NCBI GenBank assembly: GCA_012103455.1
Contig: WLWT01000001.1
Coordinates: 1,722,001 to 1,786,000, forward strand
From: Gammaproteobacteria bacterium
GTDB taxonomy: Bacteria; Pseudomonadota; Gammaproteobacteria; HK1
Direction of reading: 5' to 3'
Length of the DNA stretch: 64,000 nucleotides
Positions within the stretch are counted from its first letter, which is position 1; every line of letters begins with the position of its first letter. Below, piece after piece: positions 33,439 through 41,690 of the stretch. Made by a program: the position numbers and the translations under genes. The notes beneath the pieces were generated by a model. It was not told the origin of the DNA. It saw nothing but the letters and a program-made list of their open reading frames with translations, and ran no database searches.

Positions 33439-34257
33439 TTGGCCGCGGCTGCTAAATCTAGGCCGGTGGCGCCTAAAGCGTTGGCTCTCGCCGGTTTAGT
33501 CCGGCGATGGCCGGCATTGAGTCGCGAACTGAAGAAGAAGCGCGCGCAGGCGATTGTGTTAAATGGGGAGTTGGCTGGACTGGTGAAACATCAACAAGAG
33601 ATGTTGGCCGCGGGTCAAAGCGCCCGTATAGAAGCGGCCACAGTGGCGGCCCGCTGGGTAGAGGAGGAGCAGGCTGCTGATGAGGCCTTTGTGCGTGCCG
33701 AAGCTGCTTTTGATGCGGCTGTTGACCGCAGCCGGAGCCAAGTGGTGGTGGCTGAGGAGTTACGCCGGCTGGCCACGGTGCGAGTACGGTTGTTGGCGTT
33801 GGAGTACGCCGCCGCCGCGCATCTGCTAGGGATAAGCACGGCGGCAGCGCAGCCACGGACATTGCGAGTGTTGCGTGCCCGGTTGGAGGAACGATTGGGC
33901 GAGCTTCCCGGCGAAACGGATGGTGGCCCGGTGGCCGGCGCGCTTTGGGGAGAGGAGGCCCTCTGGGCGCGGGTGAGGTCAGAGGTGGGAAGTTGGCAGG
34001 TGCAGACCGGATTGTCATCCAGGCAGTTGCCGCAGGGCGCGGCCGGTGTGCGAAGCGCACTCAAAGCTGCTCTACTCGAGCACTCGCCCCGGTGGACGGC
34101 GGCTGATTCGGCGCCTAACTTGACAATAGCTCTCAAGAGCTGTACGGCACTAAGCCGTGGCGAACTGGAGTACTCTCCTTCGCATAAGCCGTTCTTGGTC
34201 CGATTTCCCGGTGCGCTTTTAAGTTTTCAGGAGCTGCTACATCTCACGAAGAGGTGA
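33439..34257 (+). CDS. Unrecognised Ala/Leu-rich helical protein
   Basis: 272 aa from a TTG at 33439 with AAGG 5 nt upstream. The frame is open back to 33328 without an ATG or GTG, so the start is uncertain. No signal peptide or membrane segment. The sequence is helical and rich in Ala, Arg and Leu (QSARIEAATVAARWVEEEQA, RVRLLALEYAAAAHLLGIS). The C-terminal 40 residues look globular (PFLVRFPGALLSFQELLHL). It follows the coiled-coil gene in the same direction. It could be a small cytoplasmic partner of the kinase or an unrelated gene. Confidence 0.6.
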   Translation: MAAAAKSRPVAPKALALAGLVRRWPALSRELKKKRAQAIVLNGELAGLVKHQQEMLAAGQSARIEAATVAARWVEEEQAADEAFVRAEAAFDAAVDRSRSQVVVAEELRRLATVRVRLLALEYAAAAHLLGISTAAAQPRTLRVLRARLEERLGELPGETDGGPVAGALWGEEALWARVRSEVGSWQVQTGLSSRQLPQGAAGVRSALKAALLEHSPRWTAADSAPNLTIALKSCTALSRGELEYSPSHKPFLVRFPGALLSFQELLHLTKR

Positions 34258-34420
34258 CGGCTAGTCTGAGAGTTTAGGCCTAAGAGTCTGTAGAGGGATG
34301 GAGGTTCTTGAAGGGGCAGGCCACAATAAGCGCGTATCTTAAACGATCGAGGGTTTGTTCACGCTAACGGTATAGCCCCTGGTGTGGTTGAAATAGTGCC
34401 AATTAAGATGCTAAGGGCAT

Positions 34421-34445
34421 GGCTTAGTGAGTCACTAAGCCCTTT
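34421..34445 (+). terminator. Terminator-like hairpin upstream of the kinase gene
   Basis: A perfect 9-bp stem GGCTTAGTG/CACTAAGCC with a 3-nt loop is followed by CTTTT. The tail is short, but position and symmetry fit the end of the apt transcript. The rest of the 289-bp gap (34258-34546) shows no gene and no obvious promoter. Confidence 0.5.
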
Positions 34446-34546
34446 TGCATCGCTAAACGGAAAATAGCCGCCAGCAGGGATTATGACCAGCAATGCTTAT
34501 GACGTTAGTATGAACAAACTCTAGATGGCACTGGATATTCGTTCGA

Positions 34547-37500
34547 ATGCTTGACCTTAAGGATCGACTGGTTCAGTTTTCCCGCGAAGAGATATCCATG
34601 GCGGATCTCAAGCGCGTATGTTTGCGCTTTGCTGAGGAAGATCCGGAGCGGGTGTTGCGAATACTCAGCGCTGCCTGCGGGGCCGAACTCATTTCCCAGG
34701 GAGAGTACGAAGCGCTGCAGTACGCGCTGGCATCGGGCTCCTCCGATCGGATTGATGATGAAGATGCCACTGTAATCCGGTCTTGGGGCGGCACAGACCA
34801 GGATGAGGCCGATAAAACCCTAGTTCGAGCGGCGGTCGATGAAAAGGCCACGGCGTTACCCACCGATGAGAGGCTGGACGATAAGACGGTAGTGCGGGCA
34901 GGGCTGGGCGATACGGCAGATGACACTACCGTCTTGAATGATCCAGGGCGCCTAGATGGGGCCAGCCAAAGTACCAATAAACCGGATACATCGGAAGATA
35001 CGACGCTGATGCGCGGTCAGAGGCCGCCCGCTCCGAGTATTACGGACGACACGGATGTAACGGTCGTGAACTCCGAGAGTGAAGCCGCGGATGCGACAGT
35101 TGTCAATACCATGGCTGATGACACCCGGGTCTCTACAGGAGACGATGACTTCAACGTCTCGGATCCGAGCGGTGTCAATACCGCTGTGGGGATAGCTACA
35201 GGCTACGATGACACTTTCGACCCTTCAGTTCTACAAGGACTAACCCCTGCCGTCGATCGGGTTTTCACCAAAGGCTCGATGTTAAAGGACCGTTTTCGTC
35301 TGACCGATGCCTTGGGCGAAGGTGGCATGGGGACGGTTTGGAAAGCAGTGGACATCCTTAAGGTGGAAGCGGAGGACCGCAATCCGTTCGTTGCTATCAA
35401 ACTGCTGCAGGGAGATTTCAAAGCCCATCCCGAGTCATTTATCGCGCTTCAGCGTGAGAGTTCCAAGCAACAACGCTTGGCTCATCCCAACATCGCCACG
35501 GTCTTCGATTTCGACCGTGAAGCCGAGTCGGGCACTGTGTTCATGACCATGGAGGTAATGGATGGCAGCGATCTGGCCGATTTCATCAAGACCATTGCGC
35601 CGGGAGGGCTGGACTACGAAGAGGCGATGGATCTGATCGAGCAACTGGGGGCCGGTCTGGCATACGCCCATGAAGCTGGGTTAGTGCACTCCGATCTCAA
35701 ACCCGGCAACTGTTTTTTAACCAAGGATGGGCGGGTCAAGCTCCTCGATTTCGGTATTGCCAGGGCCTCGGCTACACGTGATGACGCGGAAGGCGAGCAG
35801 ACCAAATTCGATCCCGGCGAACTCGGTGCACTGACCCCGTCCTACGCCACGGTCGAGATGTTCAATGGGGAGGACCCTGATCCACGCGACGACATCTACG
35901 CGATGGCCATCATCGCTTATCAACTTTTTACCGGTAAACATCCCTATAACCGGCGGCCCGCTCCCAAGGCGCTGGAGCGGGGTCTTACACCCGATTACAT
36001 CGACAAACTCACCAAGCGGCAGAACAAAGCTCTGGCTGATGGGCTCGCGCTCCTACGCGGCGATCGCACTGCGTCGGTTGAGGCGTTCCTGACGGGGCTA
36101 CGGCCCTATAAGCGTAATTTGGCACTGACGGTGGGCCTGCCGGCGGCTTTTATCGCCGCATTGGTGGCAGGGCTCTGGTTCCCGGTGGCCAACTACCTGG
36201 AGCGCCTGGAGCGCGAGGCGATACTGGCGCCCCTTGAAGAAACGGCCGATGCGGCTGCTATTGGTAAGGTCATCGATCAGGCGGTGGCGTTGGGCGATGC
36301 GGAAAAAACGGATCGTATCCTCGGTGACGATCTGATGGTGGGGGCTATTGTCGCTTTGCTCAAGAGCGCTGATGAGACGAGTGTCAGGGCCGGATTAGCA
36401 TTGACTGTGGACACCCGTTTAGGGGATGCGATCAGTTTGCGGATCAAGAGCGACAAGGCCGCGCAAGCCTCGGTTACCGCGCTTTATCAACGTCACATCA
36501 CGGCTGCTTTCGCACCGGATGCCGACCCACCCCGCTATGATTTTGCCGGTGCGCTCGCGCAATTGGCTAAGCTGAAAAATATCTACGGCGGGACGGACGG
36601 GTTCGTTCAAGTTCGCGATGATCTTTACGCGAGCCGGGATAAGGCCTCCGAGGTGCAGCGGGCGCGCATAACGCAATTGGCCCAAGCGGGTCGGTTGGAA
36701 GTCACTGCGGATGACGACGACGTAGGAGATGCGGTGGCGGTATTGCGCGCTTTGCATCCAGAGTTGTTGGTGGAGGCGGGTGTGCGCAGTGCCGTGGCGG
36801 AGCCGGCCTTACAGCGCAGGGAGTATCGTAAACGCTGGGAAGAGATCATCGGCTTGACGGCGTTGGAGGAGATCTATGTTGCGGCGGTCACTGCGGCGGT
36901 AGGCGAGCAGGATTACGCCCGGGCGCAGCGTGCGCTGGAAGCAGGGCTCGCGTATATACGCGATACGCCACAACTGTCGCGGCTCAATTTGGAAGTGGTC
37001 ACGGAACTGGCCCGTATTCGTGATGAACGCCGGGCGCAGGAATTGCACGCTTATCTGGGGCCGCGCTGGGGGGCTTGGGTCGAGTTAGCGCAGTTCAACG
37101 CTGTGCGCGGCGAACTGTTGGAACTGGCGGAACTTCGTCCGCAAAGTGAGTTGTTGGCGGCCGTGCGGGGCAAGCTCGAAGCGTTGCTGGACGGCGCTAT
37201 GGCGAACGCCGGAGCACAATCGGCTAGAGCGCTACTGGCCGAATACGCCGCGCTATTGGATTTCGATGGGGTACGAACACGCCAACAGCGTCTCTCCCAA
37301 GCACCCGGCACTAAAGGGCTTGACGCTGGAGGGCCTGACGCTGGAGGGCCTGAAGCTGAAAGGAGGGACGTGGCGGTAAAAGCGGCGCGGGCGGCTTTGG
37401 CTAAGCCGGCTTTTAGCGCTGAGTGGAATGCATCGTTAACCGCCGCCATGAAAACTCTAACGGCACTGCTTGCGCCGGGTGATGCTGTTTTCATCGAACT

Positions 37501-40500
37501 GAAGAATCGTGCCGGCAAGATATTACTGGCCCGTGCCCGCGAGCTGGTGGAACACGATCAATACGATCAGGCTTTTGCAATGCTCGAAAGAGCGCGCGCC
37601 ATCTATCCGCAATGGCAGGACTATGTACAGGCGCGGCGGCAGGTGAGCGCCGCCAAAGAGGAATACGAGCGCATCGAAGCCGAGCGAGAGCGTTTGGTTC
37701 GCCTGGAGACCTTGAGGCAGACCGTTATTGCGCGGGCCAACGACAACGAGCCGGATGCCGCCAAAGCTGCGCTGGTGGAACTGCGGGCAGAACTACCGCA
37801 GGATGATACCTTTGTAGCTAGCGAGGCGCCGCAGGCGATTGCCGCATCTTACCTGCGTTTAGCTGTGACCCAGGCGGTCAACGGCGATTTCGAAATAGCG
37901 TTGCGTTTGATTGATAACGGTCTCGAGTTGGCGCCGAAGATGAATGGACTGGCCCAGGCCCGAGAGCAATATCTGGCCGAAATTCTCGATCGGGCGGTGG
38001 CCACCCAGCTACCAGCGCCGGTGCCACCGCCGCGCGCGTCATCTACGCCAGCCGTGGCTCTACCCGTGGTAACACCGGTGCCCCATAATATGCCTCGCAG
38101 TAGCTCCGACAGTGCTGGCTTGGATGGGAGCGATCCTGGCAGTGCCGCATCAGGCCAAGCTGTAGTCACTGATGCGGGCACACTGGACTTTGCGCTGCTC
38201 CAGATCGGCACCTCTCCCATCGACATGGCCGCGGCGGTACCCATGGTCATTGCCCAACCGGCCGCGCAGCCGGCATTTGCTCTTAAGTATCCTGCGCTGA
38301 CTGGCGCGATGGCTGAACGGGTGGCTGACGCTATCGTGGCGAGTAGCAAGCCAGCGCCCGATGCGATTGCGCAATTGCGCGGACCGCTTGAAAGCTATAG
38401 AGCCCTTTTTCCCGATGTGTTTGTTGAATTCGAAGAGCGACTCGCCGCCGTGGCCGCGCAGAGTGTACGGTCGGTACTCGATGATGGCGACGCCGACGTA
38501 CGCCCGTTGACCGCGCCGCTGGCTGGCTTTGAAGAGGCATTTCCCGCCTATTACGACGCTTTGGCGGCAACGCTGGGCGGTGAAACCGGTGCGGCTTTGA
38601 TTCAGGCGGTAAAACAAGCACCCGGTGACATCGCGGCGGCGGTGACCCTGCTCGGGCACTACGCTCCTCTTTTTCATGAACGCGCCAGCGTCCTGAGAGC
38701 CGAAGTGGGTGGCATTTTGGCCGAGCAGGTTTTGGCTGACGCCAAGCGCGAGGGATCGAGCGGCAGCGGCCTTGAGCCGGCCCTGGTAGCGTTACGCGCA
38801 GACTTCGCGCAGTCCGCTGTACGGATAGAGTCCCGCTTGGCCAACGTGCTTATCGAACACCTGATGAAGGCTATCGATGCTAACCCTGGTGATGCCACAG
38901 TACTGCAAAGATCCGTGGCCGCGTTCAAGCGTCTATTGCCGGATGCAGATACCAACCTGGCGAACCGGGTTGTGCCGGTGTTTCTGGATGGCTTGACCGA
39001 ACAGGTAAAGGCGGCGCCCGAGCGTCTTAGTGCTATAGGCCAACCATTGGCTGACGTAATACGATTGTTCCCCGATGCCGAGCGCGCCGCCGCGCAGCGG
39101 CTAGCGCCGGTGGCCACCGAGGCCCTGGCGGGTTTGATTCGCCAGGAGCCTTTGCCTGAGGTGGTACGGCTTGCCGGCAGTCTTGGGGAATTGTTCCCAG
39201 GCGCGCGCGGGGAGGCCGAGGCCCGGTTAGTTCCGATGATGTCCGAACGTCTGCTGGAACACGCACGGGCAGGTAATTTCGTGGAGATGAGCGCTGGTAT
39301 GGCGGCGGTGAAGAGTGTTTATCCTGATGTGGCGCAAGGTGTGGAGCGGCGTTTGATTCCGGTGGTGGCCGAGGTGCTGGCTAGCCGTGCGGGCACCACG
39401 GGCATCGATCGGATGAAGGAAGATATAGAGGCAGTACGGCGCTTATTGCCCGGATCCGCGGCCCAATTGGAGCGCAAGCTGGCGCCTGTTTTTACCGGCG
39501 TGGTGGCTAAAGCCGCTGGCGAAGACACTGCTGATCTCGCGGGGCTAGGGCGTGCGCTCGCCGCTTTCAGATCGTTGTTTCCGGCATCCGTGGGCGAGTT
39601 GGAACAACGTATGGCCGATGCTCTGATCGAGTCGATCATACGGCGCGCGGATATTTCGAACATCGGTCGGTTACGCTCGCAAGTAACGCAGTTCAGTGAG
39701 TTATTACCCGCTCACCGCGGTACGCTGGAGGCTTCATTAGCGGCCAGCTTGACTGTGTCGCTGCGCGAAGAAGTGAGTGATACCCCAGCGAAATTGCTCG
39801 CATTGACTACACCGATTAACGAATACCGCCGCTTGTTGCCCGGGCAGGCCGATACCCTTGGGCGGGTGGTTGGCAGCGCGGCGCTGGATGCGATCGAGCG
39901 GGCAACGCGTGTGTCACCGCACAATCTGGAACTGGCGGGCGCCAGAGTGCAGGCGCTTGGTAAGTTGTTTCCTCAACGCCTGCCCGATGCGCGCGAGCGC
40001 GTTGCGCCCCTAGTGGCGGAGTCAGTGGTCATTGCTGCCCAAAAGCTAGCGACCGACGTGAAAGGTGCGGGTCATCTGATCGATGCGTTCGCCGCAGTGT
40101 TTCCGGATTATGCAGGCACTGTACGTAGTGATGTGGCGCAAGCCGTTTGGAGAGCAATAGAGGCGCAGGTAGAGAAAGATCCTAGCCAACTCGCGCCGGT
40201 CGTACCGCTGTTGGTTGACTACGCACAAGCTTTTCCAACCGACTATGCCGAACTCAGCGGCGCTTTGGCGGCGCGTTCAGCGCGTGTGATTCAGCGCCAG
40301 GCCCGCGATACTGGCGCGCCGCTGGTGCGGGTAGGGCGCAGTCTTAAGGAATTTAAAAAATTGTTTCCCCAAAGGTATGCGCAATTGGCGCGAGACGTAG
40401 GGGGCGCATTGTTCGATCGTCTAGCCGGTTCCAATATCACGACGGCGCAGAGTGTTAAAGAATTAGCTTCAGCGCTGGCGCAGATAAAAACCATGTTTCC

Positions 40501-41587
40501 CGAGCGTTTTACCGAGTTGGAGTTAAAACTCGGTAACAGGATCGCCAAAGAAGTGACCGAGCTAATCGCGCCGGCACCGTTCAAAGCGGATGCACTGCGA
40601 AGCGCGGGACTTGAAGTGTTCCCGTCCAATGCAGCGCTTGGCGCCATTAGCTTCGAGTTGCCACTGCGAGAAGTTGAGGAGGGATACAACGCTCTTGCCA
40701 AGGGTCTGTTGACCAAAGCGAGGCAACTCTTGGATGCGGCGGAGAAAAAGAACTCATTACACTCCACCTTGCCCGCGTTTAAAAAAGCGCTAAGAGAGCA
40801 GGAGCGTAAGGCGCTCGATGCATACCAGTCATACCGCAAAGTGGTTAGAACCAATCCGCGTAAGCAAACGCGGGATAAAGCTTTGAAAGCGGCCCGCGCT
40901 CTTTGGCGCGACAATCCGAAATTCGTTGATGTCAAGCCGCCTGCGGCTAATGCCTGTATTGTCAATAAAGCGGGGCTAGGGCAGCGTACGCCGTGCTATG
41001 ACAAAGTGGGCCGCCGCCGGCGTGATATAGGACCGCTCATGGTGGTGGTGCCTGCCGGAACGGGAGTTGCGGCACCTTTTGCCATATCGAAGTATGAAAT
41101 TTCGGTAACGGATTTTAATCGTTATTGCCTAGCCAGCAAAGAATGCAAAGCGAAGCGCGCGAAACGCGCCTTGCCGGTCACACAGGTGAGCCGGGACCAG
41201 ATAGAGCGCTATGCCGCGTGGTTGTCTAAGCTTTCCGGGGCCACGTACCGGTTACCTAACGAAGCCGAGTGGGTACATGCGGCTAACGCCGGCGGCGAGC
41301 AACCTAAACGGGATTTCAACTGTACTGTTGTGATTGGAAATCAGCAATTGAAAGGGGTGTCGCTTACTGGTTATAAATCAGGCTCGCCAAACGGCTGGGG
41401 GCTCATCAATTACCTGGGCAACGCTCAGGAGTTGGTCACCACTGGTGATGGCGGGCTCGCCGCACGGGGTGGCATGTATCAGGACAAGCTGAATAGATGT
41501 ACGGTTGATTTGTCTAGATCCCATGACGGCACGCCCGATGCGGTGACCGGGTTCAGACTAGTGAGGCTGATAAACCGAGGCAACTAA
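34547..41587 (+). CDS. Giant membrane Ser/Thr protein kinase with periplasmic repeats and FGE-sulfatase-like domain
   Basis: 2346 aa. Residues 70-195 are acidic, with eight DxTxV-like motifs at Thr75, 91, 114, 128, 153, 172, 184 and 193. The kinase domain spans about 250-515: GEGGMGTVWKAV (257-268), VAIK with Lys285, HSDLKPGN with catalytic Asp383 (HSD in place of HRD), and DFG at 401-403. One membrane segment follows (about 524-548). The outside part has helical regions, in-frame GGP repeats (924-938), a Pro/Ser linker (about 1155-1210), about 17 copies of a 43-residue repeat (about 1288-2010) and an FGE-sulfatase-like fold (about 2160-2340: YRLPNEAEWVHAANAGG, NGWGLINYLGNAQELV, TGFRLVR). Several Cys in the last part suit an oxidising periplasm. 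It converges on the FHA/ExbB/OmpA/TPR operon. Kinase activity is predicted with confidence; the signal sensed is unknown. Confidence 0.93.
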   Translation: MLDLKDRLVQFSREEISMADLKRVCLRFAEEDPERVLRILSAACGAELISQGEYEALQYALASGSSDRIDDEDATVIRSWGGTDQDEADKTLVRAAVDEKATALPTDERLDDKTVVRAGLGDTADDTTVLNDPGRLDGASQSTNKPDTSEDTTLMRGQRPPAPSITDDTDVTVVNSESEAADATVVNTMADDTRVSTGDDDFNVSDPSGVNTAVGIATGYDDTFDPSVLQGLTPAVDRVFTKGSMLKDRFRLTDALGEGGMGTVWKAVDILKVEAEDRNPFVAIKLLQGDFKAHPESFIALQRESSKQQRLAHPNIATVFDFDREAESGTVFMTMEVMDGSDLADFIKTIAPGGLDYEEAMDLIEQLGAGLAYAHEAGLVHSDLKPGNCFLTKDGRVKLLDFGIARASATRDDAEGEQTKFDPGELGALTPSYATVEMFNGEDPDPRDDIYAMAIIAYQLFTGKHPYNRRPAPKALERGLTPDYIDKLTKRQNKALADGLALLRGDRTASVEAFLTGLRPYKRNLALTVGLPAAFIAALVAGLWFPVANYLERLEREAILAPLEETADAAAIGKVIDQAVALGDAEKTDRILGDDLMVGAIVALLKSADETSVRAGLALTVDTRLGDAISLRIKSDKAAQASVTALYQRHITAAFAPDADPPRYDFAGALAQLAKLKNIYGGTDGFVQVRDDLYASRDKASEVQRARITQLAQAGRLEVTADDDDVGDAVAVLRALHPELLVEAGVRSAVAEPALQRREYRKRWEEIIGLTALEEIYVAAVTAAVGEQDYARAQRALEAGLAYIRDTPQLSRLNLEVVTELARIRDERRAQELHAYLGPRWGAWVELAQFNAVRGELLELAELRPQSELLAAVRGKLEALLDGAMANAGAQSARALLAEYAALLDFDGVRTRQQRLSQAPGTKGLDAGGPDAGGPEAERRDVAVKAARAALAKPAFSAEWNASLTAAMKTLTALLAPGDAVFIELKNRAGKILLARARELVEHDQYDQAFAMLERARAIYPQWQDYVQARRQVSAAKEEYERIEAERERLVRLETLRQTVIARANDNEPDAAKAALVELRAELPQDDTFVASEAPQAIAASYLRLAVTQAVNGDFEIALRLIDNGLELAPKMNGLAQAREQYLAEILDRAVATQLPAPVPPPRASSTPAVALPVVTPVPHNMPRSSSDSAGLDGSDPGSAASGQAVVTDAGTLDFALLQIGTSPIDMAAAVPMVIAQPAAQPAFALKYPALTGAMAERVADAIVASSKPAPDAIAQLRGPLESYRALFPDVFVEFEERLAAVAAQSVRSVLDDGDADVRPLTAPLAGFEEAFPAYYDALAATLGGETGAALIQAVKQAPGDIAAAVTLLGHYAPLFHERASVLRAEVGGILAEQVLADAKREGSSGSGLEPALVALRADFAQSAVRIESRLANVLIEHLMKAIDANPGDATVLQRSVAAFKRLLPDADTNLANRVVPVFLDGLTEQVKAAPERLSAIGQPLADVIRLFPDAERAAAQRLAPVATEALAGLIRQEPLPEVVRLAGSLGELFPGARGEAEARLVPMMSERLLEHARAGNFVEMSAGMAAVKSVYPDVAQGVERRLIPVVAEVLASRAGTTGIDRMKEDIEAVRRLLPGSAAQLERKLAPVFTGVVAKAAGEDTADLAGLGRALAAFRSLFPASVGELEQRMADALIESIIRRADISNIGRLRSQVTQFSELLPAHRGTLEASLAASLTVSLREEVSDTPAKLLALTTPINEYRRLLPGQADTLGRVVGSAALDAIERATRVSPHNLELAGARVQALGKLFPQRLPDARERVAPLVAESVVIAAQKLATDVKGAGHLIDAFAAVFPDYAGTVRSDVAQAVWRAIEAQVEKDPSQLAPVVPLLVDYAQAFPTDYAELSGALAARSARVIQRQARDTGAPLVRVGRSLKEFKKLFPQRYAQLARDVGGALFDRLAGSNITTAQSVKELASALAQIKTMFPERFTELELKLGNRIAKEVTELIAPAPFKADALRSAGLEVFPSNAALGAISFELPLREVEEGYNALAKGLLTKARQLLDAAEKKNSLHSTLPAFKKALREQERKALDAYQSYRKVVRTNPRKQTRDKALKAARALWRDNPKFVDVKPPAANACIVNKAGLGQRTPCYDKVGRRRRDIGPLMVVVPAGTGVAAPFAISKYEISVTDFNRYCLASKECKAKRAKRALPVTQVSRDQIERYAAWLSKLSGATYRLPNEAEWVHAANAGGEQPKRDFNCTVVIGNQQLKGVSLTGYKSGSPNGWGLINYLGNAQELVTTGDGGLAARGGMYQDKLNRCTVDLSRSHDGTPDAVTGFRLVRLINRGN
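37316..37360 (+). repeat. Three 15-bp in-frame tandem units in the kinase gene
   Basis: gggcttgacgctgga, gggcctgacgctgga and gggcctgaagctgaa encode GLDAG/GPDAG/GPEAE-type linker residues (about 924-938). Same kind of local duplication as in rpmC, kept in frame. Confidence 0.85.
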
Positions 41588-41680
41588 ACCCCGGGGCAAT
41601 TAAACCCCGGGGCAATTAAACCCCGGGGCAATTAAACCCCGGGGCAATTAAACCCCGGGGCAATTAAACCCCGGGGCAAC
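41585..41680. repeat. Six perfect 16-bp tandem units with CCCCGGGG cores
   Basis: taaaccccggggcaat is repeated six times without gaps (the last ends in c), starting exactly at the TAA stop of the kinase gene, then a partial taaacc. Each unit has the 8-bp palindrome CCCCGGGG. The array fills almost all of the 103 bp between the convergent kinase and TPR genes and can form hairpins on both strands, so it may act as a bidirectional transcription barrier. It is not a CRISPR array: there are no unique spacers. Confidence 0.95.
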
Positions 41681-41690
41681 TAAACCGTAG

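Noticed and set aside
34525..34554. Nine-codon leader ORF overlapping the kinase start
   Set aside because: No ribosome binding site and too short to separate from chance.
41585..41680. CRISPR-like array
   Set aside because: Units are directly adjacent 16-mers with no variable spacers and no cas genes nearby.
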